Source: Sphaerolaimus hirsutus
Taxonomy: Eukaryota > Nematoda > Chromadorea > Monhysterida > Sphaerolaimidae
Direction of reading: 5' to 3'
DNA: 64,000 bases
Assembly: GCA_964036195.1 (NCBI GenBank)
Contig: OZ038456.1
Location: 24,033,792 to 24,097,791, forward strand
Shown here piece after piece: positions 15,301 through 30,300 of this stretch. The stretch's first letter is position 1. The number at the start of each line of letters is the position of its first letter. The position numbers and the translations under genes are program-made. The notes beneath the pieces were generated by a model. That model had not been told where the DNA came from. It saw nothing but the letters and a program-made list of their open reading frames with translations, and did not search any database.

Positions 15301-18300
15301 GCCATGCGTCACCTCTAATAGAAATAGATAAACCGCCTATGCCACCGACCCTACATGCGCACCGACACAGACCCAATATTTGCATTAATTTACATTTAAC
15401 ATGAACACACTTTGCATTCATTGACAACAGGTGACTGTTTATTCCTGGCCCCATGCCAATGTCAACTGCATGCACACAGTATCAAGCCACACAAGGTTAC
15501 CAAATAAATAACATTATAGCATTACTTATCCGCAGGCGCAAACTGCAATCACGCCTAAACCAACAATCAGAGGAAGTGCACTCAATGACAGCGAAATGTG
15601 CCACTCTAGAACGGGCCAAAATGCAAGTTGTGCAAGATTTGGACATGGCTAATGCAGAATTGGACAGGGCTAATGGCTATGGCAGGCAGTTGGAGGGGAA
15701 GGTCAAGGGATTTGAGCAGGTGACTACTTTGATTGGTCTCTGCTCTGCACATTCCTGGTTTAAGAAAAGTGGCTTCAAAAAGATGTTCTGTGAAAGCGCT
15801 CAGGGTTGCCGCGAGGCACCACTGGCACTTCTTTTACAAATTCTACATTTTCTTGGAATTTAGCCAATTTCCAAACACTACTTCACAGTGAGGGGATCAA
15901 AGTTCCCCAGCTGAAACTCACAGTTTTTTACCAAGTGTGGAAACTTAATTTAACAACTTACGCTGAAATTTAATGTGACACATAGAGTTATTTGCGGAAA
16001 TGCCCACATGTACACCACCGAAATTTGGGAACTCTTAAATCTGTTTTAAACACGTTTGAGCTAACCAGAATGAATGATTGTTGATCGATGTGCATTGTAG
16101 ATAAATCAGTGGCCATTTCCGCAAATTGAGAAGTGGGAAATAAAATAGCAAATGCGACTTGAAATGGCAAAAGCGAAGTGAATTGTGAAGTCAAATGGCA
16201 AACGTGAAGAGAAATTATTTCTTTTTTTACTTCGTTTTTTTTTGCCAATTTACTCGCCATTTCACTTCACTATATTACCATTTTACTTCGCTTTTGCCAT
16301 TTTACTTCTCAATTTTCGGAACTGGCACCTGATAAATTTCATTGTTAAGTGTTCATCAGGTGACCATTTATAAAAACCTCAGTATTAATACCCCTTCCCA
16401 TCAATCAGACAATCCAAGAGTGGCAGCAGAAAGTGGCAGATTTGTCAGCGGAATTGGACGCGAGCCAAAGAGAAGCCAGATCTTTGGCAACTGAATGTTT
16501 TTCAGTTCGCAGCCAACTTGACCAAGCGAATGAGGTTTGTTTTACAGTTGTTGTTTTTTAAAAACATTTTACAGGAACAGTAGTTGTAAGGTTGAACGTT
16601 CAGAGGGTTCGCTGGCAAAATTCCAACAATCATTTTGAAACCAGTGCGGTAAAATTGGGCATAACGTTTCTCTCTGTATGAGTATAACAGGCGTCAATTC
16701 ACGGGTGGAAATGTGACAGGATGTGATAGTGACAGGTAAAATTGTAAGTGTCAAGTAAATTTATAAATGAAAATACTTGTCACTTGTAACCTCAATCATT
16801 TGACTTACCGCTCACTTTTTTGTCACTAGTCCACTTCCGGATTTGTTTTACACACACTGGGTGTCAACTGGTTTCCATGTTCATATTTTAGTTGACGGGT
16901 CGCAGAACAATTTTCAAGAACACCTGCGGCAATGTTGTAAAGGAATAAATTAGCATTGGTTATATAGTATGCGCATTTGAATATCGTTGAGCGACCTACC
17001 AACTAAAATCTGGTGCAACTGGTCCGCCCACGGGGCAGTCCCAAGCCCTGTAAAGTGTAAAGTAAAGTGTCAAATGTAAAGTGTCAATTGCTATGTTATG
17101 TTTTTGTATCCAAATTTTATGTCAAAAAGTAAGATTTCGATGCAAAAATATAAGATTTGGATACCAAAAAATAAGATTGGGATACACAACTGACACTTTA
17201 CTTTATTACATTTGACAGTTTACTTTGCATTTGACTTTACATTTGACACTTTACTTTACACTTTACAGGGCTTGGGATTGCCACCAGTTGACACGTTGTG
17301 TCATTGTCAACTTAGTCACTTGTCAACTCAACTCAGTTCAGTCACTCAGGGACGAAATTAAACCAATCTGACCTCTGAGTAGCATTTTCTCCCAGAAAAT
17401 TACACACCAACATTAGAGCATTCCTTCAAAAACAGTTTCCATTTTTCATGCCACTTTTTAAGTGCCGTAATTTGGAACTTTATTGACATTTACATTCCAT
17501 TTTTTCAGAATATTGAGGCTGTTCGTCGTGAGAACAAACTTCTGTCCAGCGAAATTAAGGAACTCACCGATGCAAGTGGAAATACTGAACGAACTGTGGC
17601 TGAGTTGAATAAAATCAATAGGAGATTGCACACGGAGAAGGAGGAATTACAGGTATTGTTTGCCCTTTTTTGATTTCTTTGGTGGGAATTTGTTGAATTT
17701 TTCATTATTTTAATTTTTGATGATATTTTTTTGTATAAATGCATATGTATTTTAGTACATCTTTGATTTGGTTTGATTTGAAGACATTTTGAATGGCACT
17801 TGATTCCTTACTTCACACTTTACATAATCCGGAACTGGCGCCTGTTGTCATTTAAATTCAAATGATATTCGAATAATGTATACTCGGCAGACTGCAAAGT
17901 ATGCACCCAGAATGACTTATGTCTTGGTCGATAACGCGCGAGCATGATTCACAAAAAAATTAATAAAAAATGCGGAGTAACGTACAACAAGCGACAAATG
18001 TTTGTTCCTGAAACGTTTAAAAATTACACTCGAACAATGGCTATTTTTGACCGTTTTTTCACTTGACACTTTTTCAAGTGATTTTGAGATATGAGTGAAG
18101 TGAAAAAAAGTTCACTAATGTCATTGTGCAACTTTTTTTCACTTTACTCATATCTGAAAATCTCTTGAAAAAGTGTCAAGTGGAAAAACGGGAAAATGTG
18201 CGTAATGGGCATTTGTGCGTAATAGGCCTGCCCCGAATAATCCCCCTGGGGGATTATTATTTCGTCAGACATTTTTGAGGGGGGATTATTCAAGGGGGGA

Positions 18301-21300
18301 GTTATTATTTCATCAAAATGTTCAAGCATGTTTCTATTAACTCATTTAACGAAATATTCTTTATAAACACAATAACGTGTCATTTTTATTGAAATTAGGT
18401 AAAACATATTAATCAGATCTTTAAAGGGGGGGGGGAATCATTTTTTCCTCACTCGTCTTACAGGGGGGATTATTCGAGGTGGGAATTATCCAAGGGGGGA
18501 ACTATTCAAGCAACTACGGTATAAATTATGGCATGAAGTATTTCCTTCAGAAAAATGCATAGCATGCGGGTGCGCTCCATCGAGTATACATAAAACCTAC
18601 ACACATTTTCAAAACTCCCCTGCAAAACATCCCCTCAGAACGCCCTCTACGAAGCCGAGAAGCACATCGAAACTGAAGAAAGCAAAGTGGCTCGTTTGGA
18701 AACTGAAATCGAAAATGGACGCCAGGAAATTGACGCAAGAATCAGAGAAAAAGATGAGGAATTTGAAAATACCAGGAGAAATCATCACAGGGCGCTGGAA
18801 TCTATGCAGGTGTGGGAGAGGTTTATTTGTGAAAGAGTTTTTTATTTTGATAAATTATTGTGTTGTAATTTTTTGTACACGTTGCATGATTTGTGAAATG
18901 TGATGAAAATCTGTTTACCGTATATCCTCGAATAAGTCCCCTGGGGAGTTATTTTTCGTCAGAAGTTTGTGAGGGGGGGGGGGTATTTTTTCATTAGACT
19001 TTTCAGTAAAATGTATTATTGATTTATGCATGATGTTTGATCAAACTGGGTAAATTTGGTAATGTAGGAATACAAAATTGAACCCTAGCTGCAAGATAAT
19101 ACATATTTAATACATAAAACTTTTTTGTAAGTGTGAAATGTTGTGAAATGTTTTCTGCTTACCAAAGTGGGGGGAGTTTTTTGAGGAGGGAGTTTTCGAG
19201 AGGGAGACTTATTTGGGATATATGGTAGAATAAGAATGATGATATGCTATGCTGAGCCATTGTAATATCTGGATATCTGATTTGTCCATTAGCAAATTCT
19301 GGCCATAAAATATTGAAAACCTTCTCTGATTGTCATCTGCAACTTTGCACGATGGTTAAACTGGGTATACTCGGCGGACCGCAAAGTATGCGTCCAAAAT
19401 TATTTATGTCTTTGTCGATAACGCGTGAGCAGGATACTTATGTATGCACTTTCACAAAAAGAAAAAGGCGGAGTCGCGTACAAACGAGAAATGTTTTTCC
19501 CGTCATTTTTTTCTTTTTTGCTGGAATTTTTTTTAGTTATTTATAATGACGTCATGATGGAGTGTTTCCTTCAGAAAAATGCATAGCGTACGGTCCGCGC
19601 AGTATATAAGAAACACATTAGCTCAGTATTGCCTGACAATTTGCATTGTCATTTGAATTTTGTCACTTCAACGCTTATTGTCTCTACAGTAAGTCAATTA
19701 ACCAGAGTGTAAAGATTTGTCAGCAGGGGTAGGAAAGGACCGTCCAGCTATCTATCTATCTATCCCGGAGGCAAAATTTCGGACTACTATCCCCTACCCC
19801 CCCCCCCACAAATCGGCCAGCTATCTACCTATCTGGAGCGATTTTTGAGAAACACGACCCCAATTTTCGCGAAAAATCGCCATTTTTCATACCTTCATAT
19901 AGATTTTCACCTCCAAAATCACTAGTTCATGTGTCTAACTGCATATTTTCAGCTATTTTTAGTAGTATATGTGCTTATATACCCATTTTTCACCTACTTT
20001 TTGTCCCTTTTCTTCCTTCTATGCCTATATATTGAACCCCCACGAACCCCCCCCCCCCAAACCCCCCTCCCCAATCCCCCGAGAAATTTTTCCAGCTATC
20101 TATCCTTCCGGAGGAGCGATTTGCTATCTATCCAACCCCCGGAGGGTCAAAATGTAAACACTCCTGAGTGTCACATACAAATTTCAAAGTCCATTTGTCA
20201 CTCAAAATACCCTAACCCCAGGCCACGCTGGAATCCGAGACTAGCGCGCGAGCCGAATTGCAGCGGGCCAGAAAGAAATTGGAACAGGATATCAGTCAAC
20301 TGGAATTGGGGTTGGATCATGCGCAAAAAGCAAATGTGGATGCTCAGGGCAATTTGAAGAGGCATGTGGAGCAGATTAGACAGCTGCAGGTGCGTCTTAT
20401 ATCATTTCTGTTTGACATTATGGTACTTTGATTGTTTGTTTTTTACTACTTAATTGTGCTACTTCTGTTGTGTATTCCAGTTCCAGTTTTTACTGGAAAT
20501 CTAGGAAGTGTGTGTGTGTGCCATAGGTCCCACACATGCTAGTTGATGCCAAAATTAGCGTCAACTCAGAGTCAACTGGTCAAAAATTCAATTGACTCTG
20601 AGCCATTTACAATATGTATCCAAAAAATCCCCTTCTTTCATTCTACATCAATCGACTTCTCAATATTTCTTAATCAACACAGGTAAAAAATTAAAAATAG
20701 TTATACTTAAAACAGTTGACTCTGAGTTGACTCAATCGACTTCTAAAAAGTAGCGTCAACCACCGTGTGGAGCGCCATAGATTCATTATTTAAATATAAT
20801 TTATTATTGAGAGTGCCATAGATTTATCATTTAAATATAATTTATTATTGAGCAAAATAACCCAATTCAATTTCATTAGTAAACCAAACTTAGTCCATGT
20901 TCTTCTCAATCCAATCAATGAAGCTGGGGACATGTGTGAAGTTGCTGGTGGCCTGAAAAATTTGTAACTTGACTGTTCAAAATTATTCACTATGCACTTA
21001 AAAAGTGGAAGATGACTCACATCAACTGAATCACAATATTTCAGATCGCTGAAATTGTTTGGGGTGGTTTTTTTTATATGATTTTACAACAAGTATGAAT
21101 AACTTAAATACTTCAGCACACTTCAGATAAGTGCAAATGATTGATTACCAATGGTTTTCAAAGGCTCCAGCTTATCTATTCCACTGTAGCTATTCTCTTG
21201 TTTTATTACCTTGAGGCAAAATTTTGGGCTATTATTCCCAGCCCCCCTCCCAATAAAGATCACCCTGCTGTCTACCTAGCTGTAGCAAATTTTGCACAAT

Positions 21301-24300
21301 TTTGCATTGTTTCTGGCATCCATTGTTTTTGGTGTTTTGGGTCATTTTGTAAAATATCAGGAGAAAAAACCATGTGAACCAATTTTTAGGCCTAAATCCC
21401 AATCCCGAAAAAACGCCAATCCTGACCCTGAAACGTCAATCCCGATCACGATCCCAATCCTGAAATCGCAAAAAGCCAATCCGATCCTGAAATCTCAAAA
21501 AACCAATCCTGATCCCGAAAAGTCAATCCCATTTGAACCCTACCTTGACCCCACTTGTGAACATTTCTTTGCATTTTTTGACCCTACTTGGCCCTCTGCT
21601 GTTTTATACATTTTTTTGTTATTTTATATCTGTTTCATTGACATTCTTCTAAATATACGGGGTAGCGTACGTCAGGCGCACAGTTAAAATCTGCTCCCTA
21701 TATGTCAATTTTGAATGAAAAGTGCTCAAATTTGGTATGGGAGTAGATAAATGTCCCCCGTTTAGTGTTTTAAGAGCTATGCCCCATCCTTTGGGGCTAT
21801 GTCAAGGAGAATGTCTACAGTCCACTGTGGCCCAAAATGATGGACATTGAGCAGTTGAACCATCAGGTTGTCCAACAGTACAAAGAAATTTTGCCTAGCA
21901 TGCATATGAGTGATGTGGGTGGAGTGCTTGATCATTCACATATTGTTGTATTGTGATAATAGCTGTGGTTATGCGGAGTGATGTTTTTTGATGTGATCAT
22001 TTGTGAAAATTTTGTGATATGAGTGTGTGCTCATCACATATTTTATGGGGGGCATCTATCTACTATCATGCTCAATGTTGGGAGCTGATTGAAACCGTGC
22101 GCCTGACGTGCGCCACCCTGACGTGTGACTACACTTAAAAATCTTCTCAGGAATAATAAATAGGTAGTTTATGTATGAAGCTCACCTTCCAGCATCACCA
22201 TTTGAGGTAACTCCTGCAACATACCATTTTCCATTGCGCATTGCATGCATTGGGCCACCACTATCTCCCTGCGATGCACCATTTTTGAACTTCAATAAAA
22301 GCAAATCTGTATAATCACAACATACAGAAATCTGTATAATCACAACATACAGAGCATGTGCCAAACTCATCTCCAGCAACTGCCACTTGACCACCTGTAT
22401 ACCATTCTGGATCATTTTGCCCTACAACATCGGTCACTAATTGCTTCAATTTGTCTGTGGTGCCACCATTTGCTGCATGATAAATTGTCTTGCAATGAGA
22501 AACTTGAATTAAAAATAAATTTATTCAAATTGTGAGAAAAATTAATGTAGTACATACAAGCTAAGTGAATGTTGTGCCAAAACCCACCTGTCTTTCCCCA
22601 GCCTGTTAGCACCACTTTTTCCCCTGGTGTGTAAAAGCTGTCACTGGAAGATGGCAGGCATGCAGGCCTGATTGTGTCAGACCATTCCAATGTGCAATCT
22701 ACCTTCACTAGAGCTATATCGTAATCAATCTTTTTTCCATTGAGTTTGATGTATTCCTTATGCACTGCAGTTTCTGTGCCAAAACATATCTACAAAAGAA
22801 ATTTTGCACCTGAACACATTTAAATGTTATTAATATGCATTACACCATTCAGTATGTATCAGGCACAAAAATCATATGTAGCTTACAAAAAATGGGTTTG
22901 CTGGAAAATATATATAACCTTTGCACCAGGATCCTTTTTTTCATGCATCAAAATTGAAAGGTAATCTGTTTGGTGCATGCCAAATCCCACACCAATCATG
23001 CTGGGTTTTGCTCCACTGTAACATGGTAAAAACATCAATTATCCAAATTGATTACGTCAATATCACTTGTAATAAACATACTTGACACAGTGTGCTGCAG
23101 TCATAATCCACTGCTTACTGATGATGGTACCACCACATGACCCCTTTCCATTGATGGAAATTGCCACTTGCCAGGGCCAGCTGTGCGGCTTGGCAACGCC
23201 ACCACCAACAATACCTTGTTGGGCACCCTGTAGTTTGATAGCAGTTTGTAGTACAAATAGAAGGTGTCAGCAAAATGTGAGCCACACTCAGAGCATGTTG
23301 TCTCATTGCTAGAGTTCAAGGAGTATTTATCATGATACTGCTATCAGAAAAATGTTTTTGTGCCCTGATATTCAATAAAAAATTCATCTTTGGAACTTCA
23401 CAACATAGTTTTTTGCCTAGGGCTCAAAACTCAATTTTTTCATTATGTTTGAAAAAATTGAGTTTTAAGTTCTTTCAGTGCAAACTTTTTAGTCAGCCCA
23501 ACAGTCAAAACAAATCTCTGACCACATTTTCACCTGAATTTTCCCATCCCTAATTACAATATTGTCTGGATGAGCTGATGATTTCTGACCACACATTGGG
23601 TCATTATTGAAACTCTGTGAAATTCCCACCAGCAAGAGGAATGTCAAGGTCAATAAAAACCTCTTCATGTTTTTTTAAATATTTTTTACTTATAAATTTT
23701 TGATAATTATATAATTTTAGGTCAATTTCCAAACAGCCTTTAAATAAGCAACAACAATGTATCTTTGTGCTAGGTTAATAAGCTAAGCAAACGTCATACA
23801 TAAAATAAACAGGTGGTATTCAACCTATACTTCATATTTAAAAATAATTTGTGTCATTGCGCATTCTTTCTGCTTCTGAAGATGGACAATTGTTTGAACA
23901 GCTTTTGTACAAATTTGCTGTTTGGGTGACTTGAAAAAAACCCAGGAAGGCACTGTAGTCTCCTGTTGACACCAGAAAATGAATACTGTAGTTGACTTAA
24001 ACAACATCCCCATAATTAAATGGGATGCTCCCCATAATTGAATGAGATGCTACAGAATGTATAGAGTCATACAGTAGAAGTATTGTGCCAGGTACCAATC
24101 CTGCACCACTGTAAAATATCAGATAATTAGAAACTGTAAAATTTAATGCAAAACGTAACATGTCCTGAAGATTGGGAAAAAGAGTTTCTCCAGGCCCAAT
24201 TTTTCAGAGTGTGAAACTGTCCCCAGGGCAACAAGCTTCCCCTTCAAATCCCATTGAGAAAATTATTAGCAATACACAACCAATACAAAGTGGTGTATTG

Positions 24301-27300
24301 CTAATAAATTTCTTAATTTAACATACATGCACACACACACACACACACATATTTCATACTGTGATTTGAACATAAATTCAAAAAATTCCAATAATTGCCA
24401 AAAAATAACTACCGTATTACCTCGAAATACCCCCAGGGGGTTTATTATTTCGCCAGCAAAATTTTAGGGGGGGATAATTCGAGGGGGGGTTTATTCGAGG
24501 GGGGTCTATTATTTCGCCAGAAAATTTCTGAGATCCCCTATACTCAGACGTAGAAAAAACAAGCAATTACATGGATGTATACGTGTTTATAAGCATTTAA
24601 AACTGTATATACACAGTAACCCTACCCTAACGTCACTTTATCATCAGTTTTTAGGTGTGTTCTGCCTTGTACAGATCACAAACTGCGGTATTTGTCATGT
24701 ACACTCAATGTTAGGGGGGGGGTATTTCGAGGGGGGGGGGTTTATTATTTCCTCAGCCGAAATTTAGGGGGGGGTATTTCGAGGGGGGGTTAATTCAAGG
24801 GGGGGGGGGATAATTCGAGGTAATACGGTATTTTCCAACCCTCGCAGTTGGCACTGGAAGAAGAGAAAAGAGAGAGGGACATATTGCGGGAAAGTATGGC
24901 CGCAGTGGAACGCAGATGCATGGCGCTGACTGCAGATAAGGATGATTTAGATGCCAGGGCTGAAGATGTTTGTTTGGGGGGGGGGATTTTGAGTTGTTTT
25001 TAGGTTGGGGGTTCAACTGAGCTATGTTTATGCCATTCATGTTTTAGCCACTTATGTTTGCAGTGGGAAGCAGTTGGATGGGGATATATTTATTGCTATA
25101 GTCGGCGGACATCACACTTAGTATGAAAACCTACCATAACCCATCTGAATAATGGACCAATTTTTTCATAATATCTCATTTTTACTATGGAATAGTTGGG
25201 TAAATTCGAAATTTATCACAAAATTTTACTCATTAATTTATGGTAAGTTTCCATACTCGGTGTGCTGTCCACCGAGTATACAATATTGATTAGTTTTTTT
25301 GTAGCTGGTGGCAACCCTTACACCCTCTCGCACCCTGTAAACTCAAGTGTCATATGTGAAGTTAAACACTTTTTAGTTATTTTAACTGACATTTTGCATG
25401 ACATTTGACACTTTGCTTTACACTTCACAGTGTAAAGTAACTGTTCCTGGGCTACTTTCTCCAAGAAAACAATCATTAAATGCAACAAAAACAACTCAAA
25501 ATCTATTTTACAGGCGGAACGCGGTCGCAGACAACTAGAACAGGAACTGGCCGAGCTGCGAGCGCAACTGAATGAGGCAGTTGGCGCGCAGGAAACTGCC
25601 AATGCGAACAGGAGGAGAGTTGAGAATGATTTTGTTGCATTGCAGGTGGGTTGGGGCAGAGTTGTTTAAAGTACTGAACTTTTTTCAAAGTATGGTATTT
25701 ATGTGAAGTTGTTTTTTTTACTCACCCCTAGTACAGTAAAATTAAAGTAATTTTTTTACTCTGGAGTAAACATGAGTAAAATACTTTTTCTCTAGAGAAC
25801 GTAAAAGTGAGAATTTTTGACACAATTTTCACATGCTTCCTCAAATCAAAATCAAATGGAAAGCATAACTCCAGGGTAACTACAAGTATACTCGGCAGAT
25901 ATGATAGTTTGCGCTCGGACTCATTTATGTCTCACGTTGGAAGCGTGCCAATGATGATAAAGAATGCAATTTTTGTATAAAGAATAATTGTTGTGAATAA
26001 AGTTAACGTTTAGAATTATAACAACGATTACTATGCGTAAAAAATCGTTGGCACGCTTCCAGCGGGAACCACGAGTGCAGAGTGTAAAGTACCTAACTGG
26101 AGTATAAATGACAGTGTAGCATTCCGCACCTAATACCATTCCGCATGTGTGCCCATCTCGCATTTTATGTTACCCATCCCGCATTTGTGCCCATCCCGCA
26201 TGTAGCATCAGCTACGTGCGCGATGGGCTCAAATGCGGGATGGGCACAGATGCGGAATGGGTTTAGGTGCGGAATAAGCCCTAGCCATATAAATACGGTA
26301 CAAATCAGCAGATTTGGAAAAACGTATTTATGTTTACCCAAAATACCCGGTTGGTTATTTGGGTATTTATACTTACGTTTACGTTTTCCAAAAATACCAT
26401 TACGTTTTGTTACATTTTCCTGACCAAAATACCCGGGTACTAGGGAAAACGTAAAAAAACTTGTGATCGTTCACACGTGCACATGTTCAAATGGGCTGCA
26501 CCACCTGCAGCCAACAATATTATTATATTTTTGCATAAATGTAACATGTATACATACAAACAAAAAAGTGGTATATGAAAAAGTGACTGCACGCTTGCAC
26601 TTACACATGGAATACTGGGTACATATTCATAAATGTGTTCAAATGCTGAACACAGAAACCTACTGGGTACATATTCATAAATGTGTTCAAATGCTGAACA
26701 CAGAAACCTTTTTGTTTATTTGCGGAGTCTTGCGTTAATAATTTTTTTGTGATGAATTCCGGCAACGCCAGTTGCAAAAACTGTGAGTAGCACACATTTT
26801 GAAACTGGCAGGGCGAGTGCAACCTCTGGTGCCAGCCAATCCCAGACTCTGTAGGATGCCCTGTAAAATGTTAAATTTCATGCAAATGTCAAAACTCATG
26901 TAAAATGCCCAGCAAAATGGCAAAGATTTGCCACCTGCCAGAGCATTTTGCATGACTTTAGACACTTTGCATGACATTTGACATTTTACAGGGCATTTTA
27001 TAGGGTCTGGGAGTGACGCCAGTCATGACGTGTGAAAATAATGGTATTTTCCAAAGCACAATGGCAAATACTGTCACAGCAATAAATGCGCCCGTGATCT
27101 GCGGTGAAGTGCCTTCACGCAGACGCTCGCAGGCACTTCAACGCACTTCACGAATAACTGATTTTTTATTTCTGTAAACAATTTAGTAAACAAATCCATG
27201 AAGTGTCGGTGAAGTGCATTCCAACGGTGATCAGGCGTGATCAGGCTCTGAAGTGTGATCACGAGCGGTGAAGTGCCTGGTGATCAGGCGTGATCAGGGT

Positions 27301-30300
27301 CTGAAGTGTGATCACAAAGGGCACTTCAGACCACTTCAGTGCACTTCACAAGCACATTATTTGCTGTGTGTGTGTAAAAATTTTTTTTTACATTTACGTT
27401 TTATTTTACGTATTCCTTGGTATTTTAAAAATACCTTACGTTTTAGTATTGATACTTTTGATTTGAAAAAGGTATTTACGTTTACGTTTACGTTTTCCAA
27501 AAATACCAGTATTTGCACAACTCTGCAAATCAGTTGAAAACAACCCCCCCTCATTTAACCCCCCATTTACCCCCCCCCCACAGGCGGACCTCTCAGACAC
27601 CCAGTCAGCCCTACAACAAGCCACCGAAGGGCAGCGCCAAGCGCAAACAGATGCAGCCAAACTAGCAGAGGAACTGAGGAATGAGCAGTTGCACTCGCAG
27701 CATGTGGAAGCTCAGAGGAAGGCTGCTGAGGGCCAGATTAAGGTGGGTTGGGGTTGGGGGGGGTGACTTGGGATTGGTTCTTAACTCAATTAGAAGGTTT
27801 CCTTGCACACTAGTTTATGGCTGGAATCTGGGAAACTGATTTAGGAAACTGATAAATCTGTTTTGAACACATTTGAGTTCTATTTTCTATCATTTGATAT
27901 ATTTTGCATGATATTTGAAATAGGCCACTGCCGGAACCAGGGGTCTCGAATGGGGGGGGAGGGTCGAAATTCAATATAACCCTGGCCGGAACCAGTAACA
28001 AAGATACAAAATTCTGAATTTTGTGTCTCCCACAGAAAGTTTGCATCCGTTCTTGTGAAATTGAATACTTCTGAACAAAATCCAATCGAAAAGCCCTCAT
28101 TTTACAATTCCATCTCCACAGGAAATGACCGCCCGTTTGGACGAGTGCGAGACATCGGCCATCAAAGGTGGCAAAAAAGCCATCGCCAAACTGGAAACTA
28201 GGGTGAGAATATGCGTTTAAATTTTTAAACTTCAATTTTTAGTTCAAGTTCACTGAGTGCACACTTAAAGTGTCTATTTATCTTTTAAAATCGATTACTT
28301 AAAAAGAACTCTTCTCAACGTATATGGGAATCTTTTGACTTTCCGCGCTTAACCCAATTTTCGGAGTTTTAGAGTTATCGACTTTTAGTATGCGCCTCAC
28401 TTGGAATATAATATAGCCTGTATTCATTTTCAATCCCGAACGTTTTATTTTTTATCATTACGCTATTTTTAATTTCACAACCACTAACTGAATTTAGTTT
28501 TCAATTCAATTTGCCACTCGACTTTATTCATCAAAACACGGTTGCATTTTTTGATATCCTGCCGTCTACCCAGTGTCTTTTTCAAACTTGTTTTGTTTTA
28601 AGAATAAAAGTTTTCTAAAAACCGTTTTTTCAGTTGCGCGAATTAGAACAAGAAATTGACACCGAACAGCGGCGCGCGGCAGAAATGGAACGGCAAATGC
28701 GCGCTAAGGAACGTCGGGTGAAGGAAGTTGAATTTCAGGTGACGTTTTAAAAATATTGTTTGAACGTTTTGTGATCATGGATAATGTCTTTAAAGAATGT
28801 AATCTGGGAATGTGATTGATTGAATATGTAATCTAATTAGTGCTGAAATGGCGCCAAAAACTAACACAGCAAAAAATGGGTTCGTGAAGTGTGTGGAAGT
28901 GAGCTCTGTGAAGGCACTTCCACTCACTTCCACACACTTCACGAAGTTTTCGGTGAAGTGTCTTCCACTCACTTCACCTAGCTTCATGAAGACCGAAATT
29001 CGTGAAGTGCACTTCACGAACCTTTGCAGCATACTTTGCATGGTTCGTGAAGTGCCGTGAAGCATCTGGAATGCAGTGAAGTGTTTTCACGCCGACATTT
29101 CGCGTCTGCGTGAAGTCACTTCAGGACACTTCACCGCGCATCACACACCCATTTTTTTGCTGTGTAATGGCGCCATATGACGCCGTTCGAAAGCATGACA
29201 CTATACAGAGAAAGTTCGCCAGCGCCAAGGTCGTTAAATTCAATTATTTAACAGTCAACATTCCGAATTGTAAAAAAGCCCTTTGATGTACTGTTGTTCA
29301 TAAAGTAAAAAGCCTTCATTTTGTAAATTAATTAGGTAAAATACCGTATATCCTCGAAATACCCCCTCGAAATATCTCCCCTTGAAATACCCCCTCGAAA
29401 TATCCCCCTCGAAATACCCCCCTCAAAATGGACACTATGAATTTACAACCCCCCCTCGATATACCCCCTTCAAAATGGACACTATGAATTTACAACCCCC
29501 CCTCGATATACCCCCCTCAAAATGGACACTATGAATTTACAACCCCCCCCTCGATATATCCCCTACCTTTAACCCCCTCAAAATTCTCACTCTGAAAAAG
29601 TAAATTCGGGGGTATTTCGAGCAAATATGCCATCTTTAATAGCGCCCTAAACGAATGCTTCCGGCGTTTAGCGAAATGTAGCTGTGGCGCCATTGGCGCT
29701 TGTCGACTAAGCAAGAGCCCTTCAAAAGCGCCATGTCGACTTTTTATATCACTAGTTGTGCCACTCTCACAGCGAGAAATGTACCGTATTTACTCGAATC
29801 ATTCCCCCCACTTGAATAATTCCCCCCTCGAATAATTCCCCCCTCGAACCAAGCAAAACAGTAGCGTGTGGTTTGATTCATCGAATGCAAATGCAGCGCA
29901 CCAAATAGAAACAGGACATACGTGTGTATGCTAGAAAATCTTGATGAAATAATAATCCCCCCACTTGAATAATTCCCCCCCTCGAATAGTTCCCCCCTCA
30001 AAAATAATTCTGACGAAAAAATAATTCCCCGGGGGGATTATTCGAGTAAATACGGTAAAAGGTATAAAGTCGTTTGTGGGATACATCGATCTCGATCGAA
30101 TTTACCTAATTTTTAATGAAAAACCATTTCAGATGGAGGAGGAACGCAAAAATGTGACCCGGATGCAAGATTTGGTTGACAAACTGCAGGCAAAAGTGAA
30201 GACTTACAAGCGGCAGCTTGAGGAAGCGGTCTGTTTCAATTATACATAATTTTTTTAAAGATTTGAGATTCCTTTTATCTATTGATTGCAGGCGCTATTA

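Noticed and set aside
24700..24815. Long G runs as quadruplex or telomere-like regulatory sites
   Set aside because: They belong to every CCGTATT-family copy and vary with it; nothing ties them to a promoter.
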